This document shows, one piece after another, positions 26,329-35,148 of a stretch of DNA of 64,000 nt. Every line of letters begins with the position of its first letter. Position 1 is the stretch's first letter. The position numbers and the translations under genes were made by a program. The notes beneath the pieces were generated by a model, which saw only the letters and a program-made list of their open reading frames with translations, was not told the origin of the DNA and ran no database searches. Source of the stretch: Limosilactobacillus frumenti DSM 13145 (GTDB taxonomy: Bacteria > Bacillota > Bacilli > Lactobacillales > Lactobacillaceae); the NCBI RefSeq assembly GCF_001436045.1, contig NZ_AZER01000016.1, forward strand, positions 434,001 through 498,000, written 5' to 3'.

Positions 26329-26526
26329 TTACTTAAATGGTAATAACTTCTTGTAACGTTTTACGTTGGTCTTGTCCATCATGCTCAAGCCACGTAATTG
26401 ACGACGTTGCTTCTTAGTCTTGCCGTGGAAACGGTGACTAGTGAATGAGTTACCACTCTTGAATCCACCCTTAGCAGTACGCTTGAAACGCTTTGCAGCA
26501 GCGCGGTTAGTTTTCATCTTTGGCAT
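26329..26526 (-). CDS. rpmI: 50S ribosomal protein L35
   Basis: 65-residue L35, strongly basic, beginning MPKMKTNRAAAKRFKRT with the family's SFTSHRFHGKTKKQRRQLRG centre and a KRYKKLLPF end. It lies between infC and rplT in the conserved operon, with spacings of about 24 and 41 bases. Confidence 0.98.
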   Translation of the reverse strand: MPKMKTNRAAAKRFKRTAKGGFKSGNSFTSHRFHGKTKKQRRQLRGLSMMDKTNVKRYKKLLPFK

Positions 26527-26550
26527 AAGAAAATTACCTACTTTCTCAAA

Positions 26551-27075
26551 TTATTTCTTTGCTTTATCAGCAGCTGGGGCAAGAGTTAAGAAAATACTCC
26601 GCCCTTCCATCTTTGGTCGTTGAACAACAGTAGCGATATCTGATGTCTCATCGGCCATTCGTTCAATCATGTCACGGCCTAGGTCCTTGTGGGTAATCGC
26701 ACGTCCACGGAAACGGAGTGATACACGAACCTTATCACCCTTTTCAATGAACTTCCGAACCCGCTTTAACTTAACGTTAAAGTCGTTGGTATCGATTGAT
26801 GGACTAAGTCGAATTTCCTTAACCGTCACAGTCTTTTGCTTCTTACGAGCTTCACGCTCTTTCTTTTGCATTTCGTAACGGTACTTCCCGTAATCCATAA
26901 TCCGGGCAACAGCTGGACGTGCCTTTGGGGCAACCAGCACTAAATCAAGGTTAGCGTCTTCAGCTAATTGCAAAGCTTCACGCTTGGACTTAATTCCTAA
27001 TTGTTCACCATCTTGACCAATTAGCCGTACTTCACGAGCACGAATACCGTTATTGACAATCATATCTTGAGCTAT
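26551..27075 (-). CDS. infC: Translation initiation factor IF-3 (probable AUA start)
   Basis: About 174 residues. IF-3 binds the 30S subunit, prevents premature 50S joining and proofreads start codons. The N-domain has NNGIRAREVRLIGQDGEQLGIKSKREAL, followed by VAPKARPAVARIMDYGKYRYEMQKKEREARKKQK and a basic C-domain. The first in-frame ATG (27061-27063) lies 21 bases after the GGAGG site. An in-frame ATA at 27073-27075 lies nine bases after it, and starting there restores the usual short family N-terminus (about four extra residues). Rare start codons in infC are a known autoregulatory device. Confidence 0.95.
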   Translation of the reverse strand: MAQDMIVNNGIRAREVRLIGQDGEQLGIKSKREALQLAEDANLDLVLVAPKARPAVARIMDYGKYRYEMQKKEREARKKQKTVTVKEIRLSPSIDTNDFNVKLKRVRKFIEKGDKVRVSLRFRGRAITHKDLGRDMIERMADETSDIATVVQRPKMEGRSIFLTLAPAADKAKK

Positions 27076-27089
27076 GGCAACGCACCTCC

Positions 27090-27241
27090 AATTTTAATAG
27101 CGAAAGATCCAGCAAAAAAAGCGGAGTGCATACGCACCCCGCCAATAATGAACAATAAGATTTGTTCTTATTTCATCTCGTCAGCCCGGCAACACTGATC
27201 ACCTAGGCGAGAAGCGGGTGCTTCTGCTTTTTCTTTCAACA
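27090..27241 (-). promoter_or_regulatory. Attenuator leader of the infC-rpmI-rplT operon
   Basis: About 150 untranslated bases contain a strong terminator (27121-27142, GCGGGGTGC paired with GCACTCCGC, followed by TTTTTTT) just before the infC ribosome site. An upstream segment (27214-27221, GCACCCGC on the minus strand) can pair with the terminator's 5' arm and act as antiterminator. L20-dependent attenuation of this operon is established in Bacillus; that the same ligand acts here is inference. Confidence 0.8.
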
Positions 27242-27247
27242 TTTTAT

Positions 27248-27276
27248 AGAATAACGAATCTCACTCGAATTGTCAA
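27248..27276 (-). promoter_or_regulatory. Promoter of the infC operon
   Basis: Consensus TTGACA (27271-27276) and TATTCT (27248-27253) on the minus strand with 17-base spacing. It lies just behind the dnaI stop. Confidence 0.85.
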
Positions 27277-27283
27277 GAAAGAC

Positions 27284-28225
27284 TTAACCTTTATCCCGTA
27301 AATTTGCACCGACCATCTCATATTCACGTGACAAGTATTTAATTCGTTCCATAATCCGGCTGGCCTTAACCGGTTCTTCTTCACCGCGATTATTAACCGC
27401 CAAATGCTCATGTTCCAATTCATCCATTGAGAAGTTAGAAGAGAAGAAGGTCGGTAATTCTTCCTGCATCCGATATTCCAGGATCACACCTAAAATATCA
27501 TCACGCGCCCAGGTTGTCATTGAATCCGCTCCAATATCATCAAGCATTAAGATTGGAGCTTTCTTAACTACTTCAAGCTTATCACCGGTATTATTTTGTT
27601 TAATCGAATTACGCATTTCAACGACAAAGCTTGGGAAGTGCACCATTGTCGTTGCAATCCCATTGGCCTTGGCTAATTCGTTAGCAATGGCCCCTAACAA
27701 GTAGGTTTTGCCAACCCCAAAGCTTCCATATAAATACAGACCCGGACGGAACTGACTAGGTGAATAGTGCTCCACAAAGTTAAGGGCGGCATCAAGGGCC
27801 TCATTCCGGCTCTTTGTTTGATGAGCATCATCAACATAATAACTATCAAACGAAGCATGTCGGATAAACTTCGGCATATTAATTGAGCGAACCAGGTTCT
27901 GAATATGTTGTTGCCGTTGCTGTTCAATCAGCTTTTTTGTTGGGACGTAGACAACATCGATCTGGCCCGCATTGATAGTCAGTTGCGGCGAATAACCTGG
28001 GGCAACCGTTGGTGTTCCCTTCCGAATCAATTCTGTTTCGTGATAGTACTCATACAGCTTGGCTTCACCGCGTTGAATAACATCTTTAGAAAGGGCATCC
28101 TGGTGCTGGTTCAAGAAATTCTTCACCGTGGGATCAGCAAACACTTTTTGCATCATTTGCTGATATGCTGGTTGCATGTTTTGGCCGTTCATCAACTGTT
28201 GAATAGCACTACTTAGTGATTTCAT
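27284..28225 (-). CDS. dnaI: Primosomal protein DnaI (helicase loader)
   Basis: 313-residue AAA+ ATPase that loads the replicative helicase DnaC. The N-terminal helicase-interacting domain (about 1-130) contains a short TVKNFLNQHQDALSKDVI segment. Walker A is GSFGVGKTY (near residue 170), Walker B is ILMLDDIGAD, and sensor SSNFSMDEL follows. The start overlaps the dnaB stop by four bases. DnaI and DnaB act together with DnaD during primosome assembly in Firmicutes, matching this gene order. Confidence 0.95.
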   Translation of the reverse strand: MKSLSSAIQQLMNGQNMQPAYQQMMQKVFADPTVKNFLNQHQDALSKDVIQRGEAKLYEYYHETELIRKGTPTVAPGYSPQLTINAGQIDVVYVPTKKLIEQQRQQHIQNLVRSINMPKFIRHASFDSYYVDDAHQTKSRNEALDAALNFVEHYSPSQFRPGLYLYGSFGVGKTYLLGAIANELAKANGIATTMVHFPSFVVEMRNSIKQNNTGDKLEVVKKAPILMLDDIGADSMTTWARDDILGVILEYRMQEELPTFFSSNFSMDELEHEHLAVNNRGEEEPVKASRIMERIKYLSREYEMVGANLRDKG

Positions 28226-29601
28226 GACTTAGCATCTCCCTTTCTTTGGTTATGTTTAGCAATCCGCTCACGCAGTTTTGCAATATCTTGTGCGGATGAC
28301 TTTTCTGTTTTCTTAGCCGTCTCTCGGGTCCACTCTGGCATCTTTTCCTTAACCACTCGCTTACCAGTTTGTCGTGGTCGACGCTTACTGAAGGCCCGTT
28401 TTTGACCATTTTTATTAAATGCCTGAATTTGTCGAAGAGCTTGGCTAGCGTTCTGGACACCAGCCTTCATCCAGTTATTAGCGATCGTATCAACAAGTCC
28501 CTTGGGGAGGGTAGCATTGTCCAGAGATATCAGCACATACCATGATAGGACGTTAACAACTTCCTTAGAAAGGTGGCCTTCTTCAATCAAGCCCTGTAAG
28601 ACAAACCGATCCTTAGAGGTTACGTAACCGCCAGTCTGTCGTTTTAACTGCTGGAGAAACTCAACTGGGGCATAGTACCGACAAGCAGCAACCAGTTGCT
28701 GTTCGTCTGCGTTAAGTTGTCCTCCGTCCTTCACTAAAGACTGGTTTTGACCGGAATCATCAATGGACTGACCCACTGACGCATAGGATTGTGCAATTGC
28801 CTTCTTAAGCGCATTAGTATCAATATGATTATCTGCTAAGTTAATACTCTTAATTAAGAAGCGGGCCATTGTTGGTTCATCGATCCCATACAATTGATGC
28901 TCAACCTCAATTAACTCACGATGGTTAGTCAAGTCATCCTCAGTGATCGGCTGGTTAGCCAGTAGTTGCGTCAGTGTTGGCCAATCAAAGTCATCATCGT
29001 TAGTCACCAATGGATGATATTGCTTGGTCGTCAGTTGCTGACGCGCAGTAACTAGAGTGGACGGTGGAGCAGTGACTGATCGCTGATCGATATTAAAGAC
29101 GTCCAAAAAGCGGTGGCTAATTTCCGTTAATTGGGGATTACCACGCAATTGATAACTTGACGCTGAGTTCACCAATCGATCAAATGCTTGCTCGCCTACG
29201 GATTCCAACAAAAGAACACTCAACAAGTCATCATTGATCAAGGTAGCTGGCGACATTGTTGCTTGAAGTTCATAGACCTGAACGCGACCAATGCTGTCTT
29301 TCTTGGTAAAAGTCCGCACCATCCCTACGCCTTCAAGTCGCTTTAAGCTTTCCGTTATATCTTGTCGACCCATATTAAGCTGCGCCAACAGTAATGATTG
29401 CAACTGACGATCCGCCAATACGGGCTGGGGCTTAAGAAAAGCCATTAAGCCATAGAAAGTGCTAAAAGCTTGGCTACCCACAATTGGTTGATAAAAGCGC
29501 AGAAAGGTCTCATTATCAAAATGAGACCAATCCTCCGCGGCAGTAACGATGAAGCCATCTTCGGGATCAAATAATTGTTGCTGTTGCTCCACCGTCGTCA
29601 C
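28222..29601 (-). CDS. dnaB: Replication initiation and membrane attachment protein DnaB
   Basis: 459-residue Firmicute DnaB (not the helicase), which with DnaD and DnaI loads helicase at oriC and restart sites. An N-terminal winged-helix region (about 20-130) includes FLRFYQPIVGSQAFSTFYGLM. One or two DnaB/DnaD (DDBH2-like) domains follow; the one at about 310-385 ends in VVNVLSWYVLISLD and NNWMKAGV. A Lys/Arg-rich disordered tail follows. It is two bases after nrdR and overlaps dnaI. Confidence 0.94.
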   Translation of the reverse strand: MTTVEQQQQLFDPEDGFIVTAAEDWSHFDNETFLRFYQPIVGSQAFSTFYGLMAFLKPQPVLADRQLQSLLLAQLNMGRQDITESLKRLEGVGMVRTFTKKDSIGRVQVYELQATMSPATLINDDLLSVLLLESVGEQAFDRLVNSASSYQLRGNPQLTEISHRFLDVFNIDQRSVTAPPSTLVTARQQLTTKQYHPLVTNDDDFDWPTLTQLLANQPITEDDLTNHRELIEVEHQLYGIDEPTMARFLIKSINLADNHIDTNALKKAIAQSYASVGQSIDDSGQNQSLVKDGGQLNADEQQLVAACRYYAPVEFLQQLKRQTGGYVTSKDRFVLQGLIEEGHLSKEVVNVLSWYVLISLDNATLPKGLVDTIANNWMKAGVQNASQALRQIQAFNKNGQKRAFSKRRPRQTGKRVVKEKMPEWTRETAKKTEKSSAQDIAKLRERIAKHNQRKGDAKS

Positions 29602-29603
29602 CT

Positions 29604-30074
29604 CTACTTATTATTTTTATTATCCTTCATCATTGATTCTAGCTCATCCATGAATGCATCAACATCCTTGAATTGCCGATAGACACTGGCAAAGCGAATG
29701 TATGCCACTTCATCAACTTGTTTCAGTTCGTTCATTACAAACTTGCCAATCACCTGACTGGAAACTTCATTCTCACCTAACGAGCGAACCTGTTTTTCAA
29801 TTTTATCTGCGACCTTGGTCAGTCGCTCCATGCTTACCGGGCGTTTTTCAGCCGACCGCACAATACCATTAAGGATCTTCTGGCGGCTGAATGCCTGCCG
29901 GGTACCATCCTTTTTAATGACCAGTAACGGGGTTTCTTCATATCGCTCAAAGGTTGTAAAGCGAAATCCGCAGTGGACACATTCCCGTCGACGTCTAATA
30001 AAGGTCCCATCTTCACTTGGCCGGGAATCAACCACCCGCGAACCATTTTTATGACAGTGTGGACAGCGCACCAC
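29604..30074 (-). CDS. nrdR: Transcriptional repressor NrdR
   Basis: 156-residue regulator of ribonucleotide reductase genes. The N-terminal zinc ribbon has CPHC and CVHC knuckles (residues about 4-7 and 33-36). An ATP-cone domain (about 49-139, VIKKDGTRQAFSRQKILNGI) senses ATP and dATP. Its targets, nrd operons with NrdR boxes, are outside the window. It is co-transcribed with dnaB and dnaI, linking dNTP supply and replication initiation. Confidence 0.97.
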   Translation of the reverse strand: MVRCPHCHKNGSRVVDSRPSEDGTFIRRRRECVHCGFRFTTFERYEETPLLVIKKDGTRQAFSRQKILNGIVRSAEKRPVSMERLTKVADKIEKQVRSLGENEVSSQVIGKFVMNELKQVDEVAYIRFASVYRQFKDVDAFMDELESMMKDNKNNK

Positions 30075-30120
30075 GACAACCTCCTTCAGTAAAACTATTA
30101 ATACTTTATTTTACCATATT

Positions 30121-30720
30121 TTACTGTTCTTTTAAGCGTTTAAGGACGGCTTCTACCTGTTGACGAAGTTTCTGCAAGTTTCCATTATTATCGATTACAA
30201 TATCAGCATGGCGCTTTTTCTCTTCTAATGACATTTGGGACACTATCCGGGCCTCAGCCTGGTCAACTGTCAAGTGGTTGCGGTCCATAAGGCGCTGACG
30301 TTGAATTGCACGATCAACTGCAACAACGATGACTAAGTCGCAATCGCGATCATAATGTTCCTCAATTAATAGTGGAACGTCTAATACCACCCACGGTATT
30401 CCTTGTTTACGAAATTGATCAACCTCTTGCCAAATTTCATTCCAGACCATTGGCTGCATAATTCTATTTAACTTATTTCGCTGTTGGTCATCGTTAAAAA
30501 CTAGTTGACCAAGTGCAGACCGATCAAGTTCACCAGTCGCCGTGATAATATTACGCCCAAATGCTTGTTCTAGGGCCTGTAGTCCCTGGGAGCTCGGCTG
30601 TTGTAATGTCCGGACTACCTGATCAGCATCAACGATTGGCAGCCCGGCAGTCGCCAGCATGCGGGAAACGGTGGATTTACCACTGGCAATTCCACCCGTT
30701 AAACCAATTACCCTTGTCAT
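30121..30720 (-). CDS. coaE: Dephospho-CoA kinase
   Basis: 199-residue P-loop kinase catalysing the last step of coenzyme A synthesis. Walker A is GLTGGIASGKST (residues 6-17). The family's DADQVVRTL and the LDVPLLIEEHYDRDCDLVIVV segment are intact, and the lid has RQRLMDRNHLT. Its start overlaps the mutM stop by one base (TAATG). It lies in the polA-mutM-coaE-nrdR-dnaB-dnaI operon conserved in Firmicutes. Confidence 0.97.
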   Translation of the reverse strand: MTRVIGLTGGIASGKSTVSRMLATAGLPIVDADQVVRTLQQPSSQGLQALEQAFGRNIITATGELDRSALGQLVFNDDQQRNKLNRIMQPMVWNEIWQEVDQFRKQGIPWVVLDVPLLIEEHYDRDCDLVIVVAVDRAIQRQRLMDRNHLTVDQAEARIVSQMSLEEKKRHADIVIDNNGNLQKLRQQVEAVLKRLKEQ

Positions 30721-31553
30721 TAGTCATTCTCCAATGGCTGACAGTGAGGGCAGAAAGTTGTCCCCCGTTGTGCAACCTTGATCTTAACCATTTTAGTACC
30801 ACAGCGTGGACACGGATCACCAGCATGGCCATAGGCGTTTAACTGGTTTTGGAAGGCCCCTGCATCACCAAAAGCATTGGTGAAACTATGAACCGTCGTT
30901 CCCTTATATTCAATGGCCCGAGCCAGCTCTTTGATAATGTTATCGTGTAGGTCCCTAATCTGCTGGTCAGTTAAACTATTGGCAGGTTGCTCAGGGTTAA
31001 CCTTGCTCATCCATAAGACTTCATCCGCGTAAATATTGCCTAACCCGGCAACATGCCGTTGGTTAAGAAGGAATGGCTTTATCTTGCCCCGACTCTTTGC
31101 CAAAATTGCTTTGAAGTACGGCAAGGTAAAGTCATTAGCTGTTGGTTCGGGGCCAATGGTTTTCAAGCCCCCCACTGTCATCTCCTCGCCGGTTTTAACG
31201 AGGGTCATCCGACCAAACTTACGAGTGTCGTGATAACAGAGTTCACTACCGTCAGTAAACTCAAAAACAACATGCGTATGTTTATCAATTGGCCCGCCGA
31301 TTGGCTGGTTAAAGTATTTTCCCTCCATTCGCAGGTGCGAGACCATTGTCAAATCATTAGTAAAGCGAAAAAGGAGATACTTACCACGCCGATCAACGGT
31401 GACAATCGTTTGACCGATCAGGGCCTGGCGAAATTTTTCAACATCATTAGTAATCGTCTTGCCATAATAAACATCGATCCCACTGATTTTACGGCCAGCA
31501 GCAATCTTTAATAAACCACGGCGCACTGTTTCCACTTCGGGTAATTCAGGCAT
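30720..31553 (-). CDS. mutM: Formamidopyrimidine-DNA glycosylase
   Basis: 277-residue bifunctional glycosylase/AP lyase removing 8-oxoguanine and formamidopyrimidines. Catalytic Pro and Glu follow the initiator Met in MPELPEVETVRRG. Lys of the DRRGKYLLF motif contacts DNA, the helix-two-turn-helix has GLGNIYADEVLW, and the C-terminal zinc finger reads CPRC...CPHC. It is placed 18 bases after polA, so repair glycosylase and gap-filling polymerase are expressed together. Confidence 0.97.
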   Translation of the reverse strand: MPELPEVETVRRGLLKIAAGRKISGIDVYYGKTITNDVEKFRQALIGQTIVTVDRRGKYLLFRFTNDLTMVSHLRMEGKYFNQPIGGPIDKHTHVVFEFTDGSELCYHDTRKFGRMTLVKTGEEMTVGGLKTIGPEPTANDFTLPYFKAILAKSRGKIKPFLLNQRHVAGLGNIYADEVLWMSKVNPEQPANSLTDQQIRDLHDNIIKELARAIEYKGTTVHSFTNAFGDAGAFQNQLNAYGHAGDPCPRCGTKMVKIKVAQRGTTFCPHCQPLEND

Positions 31554-31571
31554 ATTTATTTCCTCCCTCGT

Positions 31572-34232
31572 TTACTTCTTGAGGTCATACCAAGTGTCAC
31601 CAAACTTGCTTTCCACCTTCAGTGGCACGTCCAACTTAACTGCGGAATCCATTACTGACGGCACGAGCTTCTGGAGCACTGGGATTTCTTCAGCAGGAGC
31701 CTCGAACACTAATTCATCATGAATCTGCAGTAACATCTTGGCTTGAAGATGATGCTTTTGCAATTCATCCTGCATCCGAATCATGGCAATCTTAATAATA
31801 TCAGCCGCACTCCCTTGGATTGGCGTATTCATTGCAGTTCGTTCTGCAAATGAACGACGGCTGAAGTTCTTGGCATTAATGTCAGGTAGGTAACGACGAC
31901 GGTGAGTGATTGTTTCAACATAACCGTGTTCGCGGGCAAAATCAACCGTGTCATGAATATACTTCTTAACGTTTGGAAATTCTTTGAAGTAGTTTTGAAT
32001 GAACTCATGGGCATCCTTACGACTGACGTGAATCCGTTGTGCTAACCCATAGTCACTAATTCCATAAACAATTCCAAAGTTAACGGCCTTGGCACGCCGC
32101 CGCATGTTCGGATCGATTTTCTGATCTGGCTGCAGGTGGAAAATCCGCCGTGCAGTTGCGGCATGAATATCTTCACCGTTCTTGAAGTCGGTTTGGAGAT
32201 TCTTATCACCAGTGATATGGGCTAACACACGTAGTTCCACTTGGGAATAATCGGAAGAAAAGATCTGCCAGCCCTCATGACTTGGTACAAAGGCACGCCG
32301 AATTTGCCGACCTTCTGGCAGACGAACCGGAATGTTCTGGAGGTTCGGATCAACTGACGATAACCGACCAGTCTGGGTCAAGGTCTGTAAGTACCGTGTA
32401 TGAATCTTCTGGTCACTGGAATGGATCACCTTGAGCAAGCCAGTAATATACGTTGATTGGAGCTTTGAGATCTGCCGATATTGAAGAATTTGTTCGACAA
32501 TCTCCGCCTGGGGAGCCAATTTCTCTAAAACATCAACGGCCGTTGAATAGCCCGTCTTAGTTTTCTTGATAACTGGTAACTTCAGTTTTTCAAACAGAAT
32601 ATGGCCTAATTGTTTGGTGGAATTAATATTAAACTTCTCACCTGCTTCTTCGTATATTTGGGCCTCAATTTCGGCCATCCGTTCCTTCAGTTTGCTACCC
32701 ATGTTCTTGAGTGTTTGGGCATCAACATGAACCCCGGTCATTTCCATCTCTGCCAAAACACGGGTCAATGGCAATTCAATATCAGTGTAGAGGGGCCGCT
32801 GTTCGTTTTCATCTAACTGCTTAAACAGACTTACTCGCAGGTGATCGATAGCGTGGGCCTTATGAACTAAGTGGTCGAAGAAGACCTGGTCATCATCAGG
32901 AATTGTGCGTTTAGCACCCTTTCCGTACACTGCTTCATCAGTTTGGACGTCATTGAAGCCGTGTTCCCGAGCAACGTTACCCAAGTCATTGCTATTGTCA
33001 TTGGTATTTAACAAATATGATGCCAGCAACAAGTCAAAGTCAACATTGCGGAAATCAACACCGAGACGATGTAAGCCCACAATCTGAGCCTTCGCATTAA
33101 AGACATTCTTTTTAATCTCCGTACTTTCCAAAATGTGCTTAAGAGGTTGCTGATTCAGTAATTCAGTTTCCCGGCTAACAAACCAATGCTGACCGTCACC
33201 AATAACAAAACCGGCAAATGGTGAAAGGTGGTAATTAGCTTCCGGCATTTCAAGGTAGAAGCTCACTTCCCCCGTCAGCTGTTTCAACTGATCAAGGTTA
33301 TCCTTACTTAGTTGCACATACTTAATAGTGCTCAGGTGTTCTTCATCATCATCGGGATTAATATTCATCTTTTTCAAGAAAGATTTGAAGTCCATTTCCC
33401 GGTAAAATTCGATCAATTCCTCGGTCTGTGGGCCCTGATATGATAAGTCTTGCAAGCCAATTTTGACTGGGGCATCGCGCAAAATCGTCGCAAGGGTCTT
33501 GCATTGACGGGCAATATCTTCTTCATCTACCAAGTGTTCCTTCATCTTGCTCTTCTTTAACTCGTTGATATGGTCATACAAACCTTCGACGGAGCCAAAT
33601 TGCTTAACAAGTTTAATGGCCGTCTTCTCACCGACTTTAGTGACTCCCGGATAGTTATCAGAACTATCACCCATAAGCGCCTTCATATCAATAATCTGTG
33701 TGGGGGTTATACCTAGTTTTTCCTCAACGTGGGCAGGAGTATAGTGTTCAGTTTCAGTGACTCCCTTATGAGTAACCGCCACTGTTGTATGATCACTTGC
33801 GAGCTGAGTTAAGTCACGGTCACCAGTAACAATTAAGGTTTCATAGCCAGCATCATCGGCTTGCTTGGCCAACGTCCCAATAATGTCATCGGCCTCATAA
33901 TTAGGAAGCTCATAACTATGTAAACCGCTCTTTTGTACTAGTTCCCGGACATATGGCAACTGTTCGGTTAATTCCTCAGGAGTTTTATTACGACCACCCT
34001 TATAATCACCATACATTTTCGTTCGGAACGTCACTTTACCCGCATCAAACGCCACTAATGCTGCATCTGGATGGAACGAGTCCAGCACATGATCCAGCAT
34101 CAGCTTAAAGCCATAAATTGCTGCAGTGTGCAGACCATCCTGGTTGGTAAATTTATCAATTTGACTATGCATTGCAAAAAATGCTCGAAAAACAATGCTG
34201 TTTCCATCAATTAAAAGTAAATGCTTTGCCAT
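31572..34232 (-). CDS. polA: DNA polymerase I
   Basis: 886-residue Pol I. The 5' nuclease domain (about 1-290) shows LLIDGNSIVFRAFFA, EADDIIGTLA, VTGDRDLTQL and MGDSSDNYPGV. The middle 3'-5' exonuclease-like domain (about 310-480) lacks the catalytic acids: the first motif reads FYLEMPEAN and the second NAKAQIV, so proofreading is probably absent, as in Bacillus Pol I. The polymerase domain has motif A (SSDYSQVELRVLAH), motif B (RRRAKAVNFGIVYG) and motif C (QIHDELVFE). It is the first gene of the repair operon. Confidence 0.97.
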   Translation of the reverse strand: MAKHLLLIDGNSIVFRAFFAMHSQIDKFTNQDGLHTAAIYGFKLMLDHVLDSFHPDAALVAFDAGKVTFRTKMYGDYKGGRNKTPEELTEQLPYVRELVQKSGLHSYELPNYEADDIIGTLAKQADDAGYETLIVTGDRDLTQLASDHTTVAVTHKGVTETEHYTPAHVEEKLGITPTQIIDMKALMGDSSDNYPGVTKVGEKTAIKLVKQFGSVEGLYDHINELKKSKMKEHLVDEEDIARQCKTLATILRDAPVKIGLQDLSYQGPQTEELIEFYREMDFKSFLKKMNINPDDDEEHLSTIKYVQLSKDNLDQLKQLTGEVSFYLEMPEANYHLSPFAGFVIGDGQHWFVSRETELLNQQPLKHILESTEIKKNVFNAKAQIVGLHRLGVDFRNVDFDLLLASYLLNTNDNSNDLGNVAREHGFNDVQTDEAVYGKGAKRTIPDDDQVFFDHLVHKAHAIDHLRVSLFKQLDENEQRPLYTDIELPLTRVLAEMEMTGVHVDAQTLKNMGSKLKERMAEIEAQIYEEAGEKFNINSTKQLGHILFEKLKLPVIKKTKTGYSTAVDVLEKLAPQAEIVEQILQYRQISKLQSTYITGLLKVIHSSDQKIHTRYLQTLTQTGRLSSVDPNLQNIPVRLPEGRQIRRAFVPSHEGWQIFSSDYSQVELRVLAHITGDKNLQTDFKNGEDIHAATARRIFHLQPDQKIDPNMRRRAKAVNFGIVYGISDYGLAQRIHVSRKDAHEFIQNYFKEFPNVKKYIHDTVDFAREHGYVETITHRRRYLPDINAKNFSRRSFAERTAMNTPIQGSAADIIKIAMIRMQDELQKHHLQAKMLLQIHDELVFEAPAEEIPVLQKLVPSVMDSAVKLDVPLKVESKFGDTWYDLKK

Positions 34233-34312
34233 ACTTAAAAAACCGCCCTTCTATTGCTGCTTAATATTGTACCAAAGATTAGGATGAGAGGTTAATCTAC
34301 TGTTTGACCATA

Positions 34313-34346
34313 CAAAAAAGCCCCTAGCAAACGCTAGAAGCTTTTT
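34313..34346 (-). terminator. Intrinsic terminator of the BI-1 family gene
   Basis: AAAAAGC-TT-CTAGC / GCTAG-G-GGCTTTTTT on the minus strand, six bases past the stop. Confidence 0.85.
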
Positions 34347-34351
34347 AACAA

Positions 34352-35065
34352 TTAGTTTCGGTCACTCATACCGAAGATTTGTAAAAGTGAAATGAAGAGG
34401 TTAACAAAGTCTAGGTAGAGCTGTAGTGCCCCTAAAACTGCCAACCCAGTAACAGAGACTTGATCGCCATATTGAGTGTAAATAGCCTTCATCTTTTGTG
34501 CGTCCCAACCAGTTAATACCGTAAAGATAATAACCGCAATAAAGGAAAAGATGTACGCAATGGCCGGGCTTTGCAGGAACATGTTAATCAAGTAGGCGAT
34601 TATTAGAGCAATCAACGCTGCCATAGCATGTGACCCTGCTCGACTCAGGTCCCGCTTAGTTAACGTTCCATATAGAGCCATCACGATAAAGATGACTGAT
34701 GAAGAAACAAAGGCGGAAGCAATGCTGGCCTGGGTGTAAACGCCGGCAATCAGCGCAAATTCCACTCCGTAGATAATGGAAATCAGCATCAACATTACAA
34801 ATGCTCCAACTGGATTCCGGGTTGCACTAAAGCCAACCCCCATCGATAAAGCAATTGGTAACAATAATACTAACCAAACCATTCCCGGGTGAGCACCAAA
34901 GTAACCAAATACTTGTGCTCGGAATGTATTCATCGTTAAGTAAGCAGAGAATGCTGAAACTAAAATGGCGAGCGCCATATTACCATACATTCTGGTCAAG
35001 AATTGGTTCAGGCCACTTGCATCGGTGACAACCCGACGACCAGGTTCTTGAGAGAAATTATTCAT
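34352..35065 (-). CDS. Bax inhibitor-1 (YetJ/YccA) family membrane protein
   Basis: 237-residue seven-helix membrane protein of the BI-1/TMBIM family. The Bacillus member YetJ is a pH-sensitive calcium leak channel, and YccA-type members modulate FtsH. The N-terminal cytosolic stretch is followed by NQFLTRMYGNMALAILVSAFSAYL. The TMBIM core includes the acidic WDAQKMKAIY segment and a last helix LGALQLYLDFVNLFISLLQIFG with the conserved Asp. It is monocistronic with its own terminator. Which of the two known activities applies cannot be told. Confidence 0.92.
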   Translation of the reverse strand: MNNFSQEPGRRVVTDASGLNQFLTRMYGNMALAILVSAFSAYLTMNTFRAQVFGYFGAHPGMVWLVLLLPIALSMGVGFSATRNPVGAFVMLMLISIIYGVEFALIAGVYTQASIASAFVSSSVIFIVMALYGTLTKRDLSRAGSHAMAALIALIIAYLINMFLQSPAIAYIFSFIAVIIFTVLTGWDAQKMKAIYTQYGDQVSVTGLAVLGALQLYLDFVNLFISLLQIFGMSDRN

Positions 35066-35148
35066 TATGTGGTCTCCCTTTCTATTTGACTAAGTTTGAC
35101 TAATAAAGAGATAGTAACAGAGCTGTTCTTTAACTGCAAGCAATTAGC

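Noticed and set aside
31053-31511. Plus-strand 152-codon frame
   Set aside because: Antisense shadow of mutM, with no ribosome site and no recognisable domain.
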